This document shows, in pieces, positions 10,741-28,100 of a DNA stretch of 64,000 bases (positions within the stretch are counted from its first letter, which is position 1; the number at the start of each line of letters is the position of its first letter). The DNA is from Phalacrocorax aristotelis. Its lineage: Eukaryota > Chordata > Aves > Suliformes > Phalacrocoracidae. The stretch is taken from positions 102,923,799 through 102,987,798 of the forward strand of contig NC_134276.1 of assembly GCF_949628215.1 (NCBI RefSeq), read 5' to 3'. Under the pieces are notes generated by a model, which was not told where the DNA came from, made no database searches, and worked only from the letters and a program-made list of their open reading frames with translations. The translations under genes and the position numbers were made by a program.

Positions 10741-12590
10741 TAAGTAGAGGATGAAGTATAACTTCTGTTGTTGTTGACATATCTGAAATTATTTTTTCCA
10801 TTGGCTTTTCTTGGCCTGCTTTCTGAATTGCAGTAGAACTTCACATTATGTTTGAAGGAGCTGATTTTATTTAGATATGTTAACACTATTTAAATGGTCC
10901 GTTACAGGGAAAAAATTCCAAAGGAAAAAAACCAACTTTGAAGTAATACAGCTTCGGTCATTCTGAAAATGACTGAAAATGTATTTACAGGCAGGATAGT
11001 GGCTTCGGCAGACTTGTCATAACCACCGCTGTGTTCAGAGGGGAGAAGAAATTGTGCAGCGTGTTTGTCTGTTTAGTGGCCAGCCACATCGCAGGGTGAG
11101 AGCTGTGTAGTCTTCACTGGTGACAGCAATGGGAACCATGAGCTGCGTCCTGGTGGGGGTGGGCAAGGAGCTGGGAGGAAAAGGGAGGGATTACTGCAGG
11201 ATGAGGAAGAGACACATGCAGGGGTTGAAGAGGAACAAATAAAGTACACATGAAGCCATTTTAAGAGTGGAAAAGAAGGAAGGGCTGTAGAAGCAGTCCT
11301 AAATCTGTAATGGCAATTCTGTATGACAGTTGTAGAAAGAATAGGGATTTGAAAATTGCTAGGTAAAAGTGTAATCTAGGAAAATAACTCTATAGTAGAG
11401 CCCAGGTACTATAAAAAGTAAAATAATTTTGGAATTGAGCGATTATTTAAGGTAGCATCATAACTATGGATGGACTTCTGGAACTAGATTCGGAAGGACG
11501 AGTTTCTTTTATCATAGGAGGTGGCCTGTGTTTGTAGTGTAGGCAAACTCTGTTTATTTTACCTCTCAGTGTAGACTTTTAATTACTGTTATTAACCAGG
11601 AAAATGTTTTACATCAGTTTTTCCTGTAATATAATCATAAGGGATGTTTTTCCGTTGTTAGCCTTTAACAAGTATCTGGAAATTATTTATGGCAGATCAG
11701 GAAAATACGGAAGTTGACAATACTAAACCGAAATAGAATGGCATTAGGGGTGGCTGTGAATCACTGCTCAGTAGAAAAACTAAATATTTTAACTTCTGAC
11801 ACTGCTACTATATACATATGCTAATCACCTTACAGTGTGAGAACAGATGTAGTATGGTGCAGAGCCTTTTACAGCTACTGTCTCGCCAAGTTGTTGAACT
11901 GTGTTGTTTCAGTAGTGACTTTGTAACACTAATTACTTTCGTCTTCCTGTATTGAAAGTTTTGTGTGATCCTCTCTCTGTGCAGTGGGGTGTTCTTTACC
12001 CTTGGTATTAGTTGATTCACTGAGTTGATTCCTTTTTCCCAATGTTAGAAAGGGACTATATCATCTATCTTATTTGGAGACTGGAAATACAGGTATCACA
12101 TGCAGGGTTCCTGGGCCTAGCTCAAAGACAAAGTTCTGGTCTGCGTATGGAGCCCTGTTGTGTGTATGATTTTTTTTTTTTAACTGCTAATGTCAGAGAG
12201 AGTGTTATGGTTTGAAGCTGAAACTTAGATTGAAATATTTGCTTTTTTGCTTGCTTTTATTTTTGCTTTTTCATATATTTGAACACAGTACATTCAATCT
12301 AATTTCTGTTTCAGATATGATAATTTATATGTGATGCATAAGTTTTTGGGTTATGTGATGATTTTATTTTGTAATTTTGCTTGTAAGGTAGATTCTTTTT
12401 TTTAATACAGTTCGATATAGCATCCTTAGAGTATACCGAATACTTAATTCTGGAAAAAACAAAACCAAAACAAACCAAATTAAAACAAAAAGCCCCAAAC
12501 AAAATGCATTGTAAAGATTGCTGGTGGTGGTTATTGAACATCTCAGGATTTTACTATTTCATATTAAATGCATCTTTGACTGTGTTTCAG
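10741..12590. other. TMEM50B intron 1, distal part
   Basis: AT-rich intronic sequence, no repeats or exons that I recognise. It ends with a pyrimidine-rich stretch and the acceptor TGTGTTTCAG at 12581-12590. Confidence 0.5.
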
Positions 12591-18342
<5,752 letters not shown>

Positions 18343-19866
18343 GAGATCACATACAGCATTGTCTATTCCATAGTTGCTATGTTGTACTATGTATGTAGAT
18401 ATATTTACATTTATTTGTTCTTGGTTTGCTTTCTAAATCGTATGGACTGAGATAAATTACAGTTTCTGTAACAAGCTCCCTCTTTTCACAGGACAGACTT
18501 GTGAATATGTACATATGACTGTATATATCTTAAAAAGGGAATGTCAGGCTTTCTTTCTGAAATCTTCAGGCTTATTTCTTTGAATACATGGGTTTCCATC
18601 AACTCCTAAGACTTGATCTTCCAAACCTTCATGTGTATCAGAGACTTCAGTGGAACCGTTAGTGAGCCAGCACGGTAAAGCCCATACCCTGTAAAAGGGG
18701 TTGTTCTTTTTATGTGTAGGTGAGCTAGAGCCCATTTTGCAAGGCCTGCCTGTGTAACCTGGGGAAGTAGTCAGCACCTGGAAGCGACCCAGCCAAGCCT
18801 GTGTCTAATGAGGGTAAATCCTATTGTATGCTGAGATAAGAGCCGATTTTAAGAATTTTATATAACTGTTCAGAAAATATAAAGGAGCTATTTTTTTGTA
18901 AAGGGTTATGAATTTTTAAACAAGGTCCTATATTAAGGAGGCTCTGCATGGTAAATCGAACTGTTCTTGACTTCTGATTGCTATAGCACAAATGACAATT
19001 GGTAGCACCACAATCCTTAGAATTAATTTCATGCTGTTCAATGTAATAGATACCAATTAGTATTTAATGTATTTACTGATATTAGAATAATTAAAAAAAA
19101 AAAGATGCCAGTAATACGTAAGGAATGTAAAGAATACCTGAAAGTCAGACTAACATCTTTAAAATTATGCTAGCATCATTTTCTTCAGGGAAAGCTTTTT
19201 GCTGATAAATGGACAGTTATCCTGCTACCTATTACCTTTTCTATTTAAAAGGCAAGCATTTCAAGTGGGGATATAGTAGATGTATTTATTGCTCAGTCTT
19301 ACCTTGAAATAATTGCCGGTTTTAGGGTTGCCGTTTGCCCCAGTTAAGAGGTATTTTATCTCCTAAATTTCACGGGCACTTTATGGGAATGCTTCCATTA
19401 TTGAAATCCAGTTTCTTCTAGCTGGAGTATACAGAAAGGGAGAACAGTGTTTTATAACTTCAGACTGATCTTGTATATTCATCTTGCTGTTGATGACTTC
19501 CTTATCTTACCAGTTCTATGTGGTTTTTAAAGCATTTGAATCTACCTTGTGTCTAAAAGCTTTTATAACTTTACACGTGTCGAGACTGCTGACCAAATGG
19601 TGGTAAACTGCAGAATGTAACTTCTGTGTATGGTTACTGTACGCTGTTAGTCATCTAATTGCTCCCTTGTGGGAATCTCCCCAGTGGACAGAATATGAAG
19701 CGAATACTGCAGCTGAAATTGTGCTACTGGCTAGACTAACTTCATCCCGATGTCACCATCCTGCAGTGAGTTACGATATTTTCACTGGTGTTAATCACAG
19801 CTTTGTACATAAATTGTCTGTTCAGTTGTGACTTCAGAAAACTGCAATAAAATTTATCTTACGTTC
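18343..19866 (+). other. TMEM50B: TMEM50B 3' UTR
   Basis: It extends from the stop codon to the poly(A) signal at 19846-19851; the cleavage point is estimated about 15 bases later. Two AUUUA pentamers close together at 18403-18413 form a small AU-rich element. The open frames in it are not conserved coding. Confidence 0.65.
19846..19851 (+). terminator. TMEM50B polyadenylation signal
   Basis: AATAAA in the context CTGCAATAAAATTTATC, followed by T-rich and GT-containing sequence. It is the first canonical signal I found downstream of the TMEM50B stop codon that precedes the convergent gene. Confidence 0.6.
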
Positions 19867-21084
19867 TCAAAACAGTGACCTGCACAAGGTAACCGTACAG
19901 TAGTACTCCATGTAATAGCTCAAGTAGTGCTGACCTTTAAGCAAGTCTTGTACCAGCTGATAAGTAAGCCTGAGGTTTTTGTTTTCAGGTCTCAGTTTCT
20001 TGCTTAGGATCTTGGGAATAAGTGAGGAACAGATGAGGCCTGTAACTAATCCCATTTACAGTACCTTGCACCTGACACTTGAACAGCACAAGCTCAGTGT
20101 TTGACACTTCAAGAACTCTTACAACATGCTTTAATGCAAGGTCCCACTTAAAAACCAGTTTTCTTAAGAGCAGGGCAAGAGCTTCTTTCTGAGGTTGCCT
20201 GCATTTTTCACCAGAACTTTGCTTTCTTGCAAGTAGGTCTTGACTGTCCCTTCTATGTTTACACAGCTGCTAAGAGAAGAAAAGAGACAGCTTGGAGTGT
20301 GTGGCTTTTCCAGTATCTTAAGCTGAAAACAGGCGCAGTACAAGAACCACATGGGCTTCATGCAGAACATCCTGAAGTCCGCTTTTATACCACAGGTAGT
20401 GCCAGCACAGGCCAAGGCGGATAGGGATGGCTCAGTTTAGGTAATGCCTTGGCCTGCTACAGTTGGCAGTTGTGGAGATAACCCTTGAGTTACTCCTAAT
20501 GAGAGGTTTTTAACTTTGGCCTATTTGTGTCATTAAAAATACATAGTACCGACTCTAACAGCAGCCTAACGTAGGGCTTATTCAGGAAGTCATAGGCTAA
20601 ATATTCAGGGGAGAGGTTTCAACTGCCTCTTATCCTCTATTATGCATTTAGGTTGTTCCTTTGTGAGCCTGGGGTTCTTCATTTGTTTACAGCACAGTAT
20701 ATATAAAAAGAGTGGGGATGAACTTAAAGCAGGTATTACGCAGCTTATGGCTGACTTGGAAAGTCTTACCGGACTTGAAATGTGACTAAGTCGTCAGATA
20801 ACTGTTGCCTTGGCATGTTACCTAACTACAAGGAAACAACTTCATGAAGCTTTTCGGGGGGGAGGGGGGGGGAAGAAAGCTTACTGATGTTTCACACCAG
20901 TCTTGCGTATTCCTGGAATGGGTGGAACAGCGTTACTCCAGATAACGCACAGCTCTGACAGCGGCCAGCTTCATTAACTGACCTTGGTAATTTGAACAAG
21001 TCATCTGCAAATAAACAAGCATCGTTCATTTTTTTTTAACAATTTGTATCGAACCCAGGAACCAAATCAAACAAATAAAACCAA
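19867..21084. other. Spacer between convergent TMEM50B and IFNGR2
   Basis: About 1.2 kb between the two inferred poly(A) sites. I see no gene or repeat; a G-run lies at about 20855-20872. Either transcript could run into it if alternative poly(A) sites are used. Confidence 0.45.
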
Positions 21085-22020
21085 TGTTTTTACTACAGAA
21101 GTGGTTTATTTGTTCTTTGTGTTTTATTAGACACCTTCCAGACCCCACAGGATTGTGATGTGAGGCTTAACTTGCAGTCTTCTGTTTTAAGGGACTCAGA
21201 AACGGAACCCTCACGCAACTTCTCATTTGCAGGACTACTCCGATAGTCAACAAGAAATTTTAGTGTCTGATTGTTACTGATACCTATTACATAAGTTCTG
21301 AGCAAAATAATTTTGAAGTTTGTTTTGCTGTGAGGAACAGTTGTCTCACTGCAGGAGCAGAAGATTAATGCTTCTCATTTATGTGTTAGGAGGCAGCTAT
21401 TAGGAGGAGTTTCCTTTGCACAGGTTCATGCTGAGGAGAGTAAAGTACTATAAAATTTCTTTTTATCTGGAGGAAAGAAGCTGCCACAGAAGACTGCGTG
21501 TACTGAAAATGATGCAGAGAAGCATACTGGGGTGGGTATATTACACATTGAGTACTAACACCAGCTTTGCCCATAAGGCAGCAAGACAAAAGCCACTTAA
21601 AAGTCACTCACAGTGCAGTTGTTCAATTACAGAGAAGTTCTAGGTTGTATTAGATCCTACTATAAAGTGCCATTATTTCTCAAACTTTATTTCAATTTGG
21701 GGTGGGAAATACGATGATGTTACTGTATCCATTTTATAACCATCTGTCCGTCTTCAGGCCATTTAGTGTTCATTTCACTTTCACGTTCCACCTTTTAAGT
21801 CTCTCTGGTATACACAGCTTCTGTTCTAACACAGCAGAAGCCATTTAAACAAAGGCTCAGGGTCCATGCAAGTCTCCAGAAGCAACATCTCACTCAGCAT
21901 TTATCTACGGCTGCATTTTGTCCAGAGGTCATCATCTGGCCTGCCAGTAGCCACATCGTGCTGCTCCTGGGCAGGAGCCTCTGCAAAGACTTGGTACAGG
22001 CATTCTCACAAGGGAGCCGC
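21085..22020 (-). other. IFNGR2: IFNGR2 3' UTR
   Basis: It extends from the TAA at 22021-22023 downwards to the AATAAA at 21105-21110. There are no coding features and no recognised repeat. An earlier AATAAA (21686-21691) would give a UTR of about 0.35 kb. Confidence 0.5.
21105..21110 (-). terminator. Candidate distal IFNGR2 polyadenylation signal
   Basis: TTTATT on the plus strand, so AATAAA for the minus-strand gene. A second candidate lies at 21686-21691. Which is used cannot be told from sequence; the distal one gives a 3' UTR of about 0.9 kb. Confidence 0.4.
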
Positions 22021-22194
22021 TTAAGTTACTTCACTGTCACTGGAGATGCTGTGTGAATGAGCTTGGCCATCTGAACTGCCCCAGGCTTGGCTTCCTTCTC
22101 CATAAGCCACAATGGATACAGAATCATTGGGCTCGTCCTCCTTGGCGTAATTGTTCAACACCTCTAAATCAGGCATGCTAGGGTCTCTCAAATA
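22021..22194 (-). CDS. IFNGR2: IFNGR2 last coding exon, cytoplasmic tail
   Basis: Acceptor TTTTTCCAG then TATTTG. Encodes residues 279-335, YLRDPSMPDLEVLNN and on to SISSDSEVT, closed by TAA. DSVSIVAYGE matches human DSVSIISFPE. The Ser-rich end differs from mammals. Confidence 0.96.
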   Translation of the reverse strand, partial: YLRDPSMPDLEVLNNYAKEDEPNDSVSIVAYGEGSQAWGSSDGQAHSHSISSDSEVT

Positions 22195-25100
22195 CTGGAA
22201 AAAGCCAGAAACAACAGTTTAGATATCTACCCACAGAACAGATGTATTAGAAATTGCAGAGACAGAGCAGGTACTACCATCTCTAGGCAAGCTGCATCAG
22301 ACCAGGATGCATGGTGACAGCTGATAAAGGTATAGTCTATTCTGGATTTCCTTGAAACTACACTGAACAAGGAGAAAGTTAAAAATAACTTATTTCTGCA
22401 GAAAAAAAAAAAAATCAGTCATGCACATTAAATGAGTTAAAGCAGCCTGAATTTCCTTTTTTAACAAATTTTGGCTCATATTCTTTTTGTGTCAGTTCAA
22501 GCAAATTCCTACAAAGCACGGAAGAAAACACGTCTTTTATTTCACAGCTGGGGATGTACCCTCCAACTGCAGGAATCTAGCAACTGACAGCTTGTCTAAA
22601 GCACCAATGGAGCAAATGAGATCTAAGATTCTGGTTTAGTCAGTGTCAGGCAAGTCCGATCTGCACCTTTTATTGTCACCAGAAACCTCTAGTAGCATTC
22701 TTCTCTTGTAGTTACTTTTTGCTTTGACTTCCCTTCTGCTTCCCTTTCCTCCAAAATTAAATCATCAGCTATACAATAAATGCATAATCAAAGGAGCATT
22801 AGAAAAAAACATAGGCCAGACAAAATGCTTTCTGTTCCTCCTGCCACCCCCATGTACTCTCCCTATCACTAAGCTGATCTTGTATTTCAGAAGGAATTGG
22901 AGCCATCCACTGCTTCATGTACTGAACAAAAAAAAAGAAAAAATCTGCCACTGAGCACTTTTTCCCTGATTTTAAAAAAAAAAAAAAAAAGGTGTCTGGA
23001 ACATAGACACCTTCACGTTGTTAAAAGACTGACATAGCCTGTAGTTTCACTCAGAAGCTTGTTCTGTACTGTAGGAGGTGTCATAATCTGGCTGAGACGG
23101 GACCGCAGCTCAAGTCACGTCTGTTGTGGGACAAAACTAACGTTAGTTTCAACTAAGGCACCACTGTCTCTGTTACCGTAGCAAGGCTAATGGCAATAGG
23201 ATTGTTTTTTCAGGTGTATTAAAAACAAGTGTTTCATATGGGGACCTCAAATGCATCTACTTTAGCAAATTTAAGACATAAATGAATCTCATTTTGGCTT
23301 TGCTATGTGAAGGCATTTCTGCAGTAGAACTGCTCCCTATAACTCCAACGCTGAAAGCTGAGATCCTTCTGTAAAAGAAGGAAGCACGTGATTTTTTTGA
23401 AACTCTATATCTGAAACTGCCTTAAAATAACCAGTATTCTGTACTCACGGAAGGTGTTTTAAGAGGAGAGGCCTGAGGCTGGTTGATCCCTTTTAGAAAT
23501 ACCTGTTTAAAAATTCCACATATTTACTGATTTTCTTTCATTTCTTATCAGTGTTTTGCCCAAAACCATGCTCAACATTGTTCAGGAGTGTCTACTTCTG
23601 CTGCACATTTTCCAGATAAATACAATTACTCCAGAATGTACAACAGGCTCGATTCTTGCAAGTCCTTTGCATGAAACGCTGCGCTATTTTAGTACACTGT
23701 ACAAGGATTTTTTTCCCTATGAGAGATATACTTCGCTTGATTCTGATACAGCTGTCTCCACTGAGGCCCCATGGTAGCTGAGGTAGCATGAAGAGAGAAA
23801 ATGATGTACCCAGGACTCTGCAGAAAGTCCGGGTTCATTCACCCAGGTGTCTATAAAGATCTGGAAAACAGCACCACAGTCACCAAACCACCGTAGTACA
23901 ATGGACTACTCTGACATGCAGGTACATACAAAGAAATACACCTCAAAGAGCTGTGAACAAGTACAAGCTCTTAAAAAACATGGAACATATGCTGAACAAG
24001 AACTTTTGAATCAAGAACATTGCTTAAAAGACTAGTTCCTGTTTAAATACTAAAAAGAGGAAGATGAACAGGACAAACAAGATCATTTAGGACAGAAATG
24101 CGTGAGCTACAAGGAGGAAAAAAGTCCCAGGGTAACTTTTTCATCTGCTTATTTCTAAAACTACAGGAAAAAAACAAAAAGCCCAAGAACATTCCCCTAG
24201 GTAGTCCTTAGTCTTCGAGCCAGTCCTTGCTCTTAAAATGATCAGTGTTTGCCTTTCCGTATTTGGTTTCTCATCAGAATCCAGGGTCCCAAGTATGTGT
24301 TCTGCAGCACACAAAAGCTTTTTGCTTCAAGTGAGCAACTGTTCCAGGCCTGATGACTTAGATAAGCAAAGAACGGGGTGGACAAGGGCTAGTCGAGGAA
24401 TGGAGAATCTCACTCCAGTTTCATAACAGGACTATAGCAGCATTTGTCTCTTGGTGCAGAGAAAAAAAAATAATTCAGTTGAGTAAGAAAGGAATAAAGT
24501 GGGAGATAATATATGAGAAAAGTCAGAGTTTGTACTAAGTCAACAATTATTTATATCTACTCGTTACGCAACAACTAGCTTCGTTCATATTCACTCCAAA
24601 ATCATCAGTCTTTTACAGAGGAAGGCGGAGAAAAATAAAATGTCTACACATACCTCTTCAAAGTGCGATGGGATTTCTAGAGGTGGGTGAGACCAATATT
24701 TAATTGTTTTGTGGTGTCTCCACAGAAGCAACAAACCAACTGCTACCAGATTGACAAAAATTAACACCAATATAAATACTAGTATAATATATCCAGCTCT
24801 GGTTGCCTCTGAAAAAGAAGAAGAAAAAAACCAAAAATAAAACAAAAACCACTGTATATACGGTAGGTTCAGACTCACACATAGTCAAATGTAAAACAAT
24901 ATACAGCAAGCTCAGATTTACTATACTTGGGAAGCAAAGGATAATTTCAAAGGCTAAGATCACAACTCTACTATCAATGCACTCCAAACACCTGTGCTCA
25001 GCTTGTTTTGTGATTCCACGTGGACAACAGCAGCTCCCATAAGCTTCTTTCCCTTAATTGCACAGCCTAAAGCAAGCTTCTACTTGACATGCCAGCAAGC

Positions 25101-28100
25101 AACCAGTTACAGGATCCAAGACTCATGTTCTACACCCATCCCATTATATACAAAAAATAACAAAGTCAGATTTATACCACTGATTTCAGTTCTGTAACAC
25201 ACTGGGTTGCTTTGCAGTCCAAGTAACTGGAGATCTAAACTTGACATAAATTCTACTTGAACACTAAAACAGTAAAGTGTCGATTCCTTTAGATTTTCGA
25301 TTTTGAATAGTGTACTTCTCATCTTTGCCTCCTGTTTAAAAGACAAAAAAAAAGTATTACTGTAAAAAACAGACCTTTGACACAAATTCCCTTCCCGTAT
25401 TTTTCTCACTCAAAAAGCAGAGGTTTTACTTTTCATAATTCAGCTTTCCCGAACAAGAGAAGCAGTGAGATACATTTCAACTTTCCTACTTGAATGCATT
25501 TGAAATTTCATTATTTTTAAAGGAAATGAAGCATGACTGTTTAAAACCACCTATAAGGGTGCGAACCCTGATTCGAGGTCTCATTTTACCCACAATATGC
25601 TGCTGGACGCTTTGACGCATCTTCTGTAACAGCTCAGGCAGCGAGCGCAATATAGGAAGGGGGAGGGAAAAACAAGCCATGAGAAGTGCTTCCACCATCA
25701 GAGGAGGCTGACGGAAGCGTGGTTCAGTGAGGAGCTTCCACCATGTCAGCTCCTTCTGCTGAAGAGGAAGACAGCTGATGGGCAGTGTAAAAACTCCAGT
25801 CTCCACACAGCCACCATAGTCTTTTGGGAATTTTTAACCCATAAGGGGCTAGGATAACAGCCTCGGTGAAGCCTACAGAAGCATACAAGAGTGACTTGTC
25901 TGAATCTCAAATGTGATGCCATTTTATGTGTGTCAGAAAGATACACAGTGGTGCAAGAGAGGAAGGAAGTGGAGGCGTTCAAGATTTAGCAAGGTCTTTG
26001 AAACAAAGTTTATTTTAAAAATAAATTTTTTTCTGCTTCTGTTTTTTAATCATTTGGCTTCAGAGTAATGATCTTCTAAATCTTCTTCCTCTTTTCTTTT
26101 TCTTCAGATTTTTTTTAAGTGTAACTTAACTCCTCCCCTGCAACGCCTGCCCGTCAAGAACACAATTACCAGGGTCCCAGACAGCAGCATAAGGGCACAA
26201 CGAGACCAACACCTCTAAGCCAGTATGAACAGGGACAGTTCACCCCAGCTGTGTCCAGCGTGTTTCTAATAACTCTGCCTTTCTCTACCCTAGGAGCAGG
26301 CGACATCAGGCCAAAGCAGCCTGCTACTAAAGCTGCCAGCACAGGAAGGAGAAAGGATATTTCAGAGTTTTCCAAATTGCCTGAGCAAACAGGAATCTAA
26401 ATGCCATTGTAAAGCCACGTTTGACACTTTGTGGATTCTCTCCCTGGATCTGCAATGTGATTTAACTTTTGTCTCACATGGAGGTAAAAAAGATGGTTTT
26501 GAAAGTTTCATAATACATGCGATACTTGTGCCAAGAACAAATTAACTTTTTTTCAAGACACCAAATGGCGACCTTCACTGCTAGAGAAAAAAATTACATT
26601 AGTTTTCTTCCTCCATTTCTGCTGTTTCACCAGAGACACTGACTCATACTCTTAGTCACAAAGGCATTACGAACAAAATAAATTAGAGTTCTTACTTTTT
26701 CAGTAGTACTTGCATTCTCCCAGTAGGACACATGATACTGAAGAGATTCACCTTTTTCAAATCCAAAAGGGGGTGTGACTCTAATGAGAAGTGAGTCAGA
26801 GCTTGCGGTCACGCTGTTCACTTTAGGGGGCCCTATAGTAGCTGAAAACAAACACAGAAAAAGCAGTGAACCTCTGGGATGCAGAATGGCTCATCGTACT
26901 ATATATTCAGCTTTACTTAGCTGCTTTACTTACTCCCTTCCAATAGCCTGCCACATATTCCATGTTCTCTAACACACACACCGTTTGGGTCAATAGATTG
27001 GAAAAGGAATAACTAGTTCCCCCCTCCTTGCTTTGATGTCTCCATCTGTCCTATAGGGTAAAGACGGTGACTTTCTTTTGTGAAGTACTCTGGGGTCTAA
27101 ATCATGAAAAATACTGTATTAGGACTGACACTACTTTATATAAGAGACTTGTGTGGTCACAGGTCATATAGAGTCATTAGTCACTTACCCTTTGTATCTT
27201 GACTTCTTTCACCAGTTAAGCTCATCAGCATTTGTAAAGCACTCAAGGATCTCAAAAAGCCCACTCATGCAAATATTAGAGTAGTTAACAGCTACTTGCA
27301 TACTGAAGAGGGGTGACTATGAACACTAAAAATCAATCCTCGCATGTAATCATTGCTATCGAACCTCAAAAAATCCACCAGAACCTGCTCTGTCCGCTGT
27401 CACTTTGGAGAAAACTGGCTCCCCTGATTTTTATGTTGGTAGAGAAACTTCAGCTTCTTTCTACTTCCTGTTGCTGTACAACTGCAAATGCCTTGCTGTG
27501 TGTCCTCACAAATTCCTGAAACTCCCCTCTCAAGCAGCACTGATCCAAATGTTGAAGGAAGAGAACAGCCGGACCAAACAGCCCATGGTCCTGGCATCTA
27601 GAAACGAATCTCAAGGATGGTCACACAAGAATGATCACATAATGTTACTCTTGCTCCCCCAAGGAACAGACACACAAACATCTCTCCCACACTGAGCCTC
27701 TCCTTTGTCCTGTATTCCCATTAGCCCAGTGCTTTCCTAACCCCCAAATGATCCCACTCCCAAACAATCCTGCATCACAAGCTATGGATACGTCAGTTGT
27801 AATCTTCAACTCAGGATTTGAGTAGTTCCTCACCCCCACACTCTTTACTACTAGAGAAAATCCAAGATTTAGAACTCAAGTCACCAAGGAAAGTACCATA
27901 CTCTTTTCAGCATGGACCACCACTGCTTCTCACAAGGGATGGGAGACCTTGAACTAAGCAGTTAATAAATTAATTCCTCTGCTTCATTATCATTTCAGAG
28001 GTATCTTTAAATTCAACATTTACTTTCTTCTAATTCTCAAACCAATCACAGCAATGCAAAGAGCAAATCTTATGAAGAAAAACAGTATGCTTGTTCATAC

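Noticed and set aside
25486-25982. Frames of 106 and 78 codons in an IFNGR2 intron
   Set aside because: No homology with cytokine receptors, and the neighbouring exons join in phase without them.
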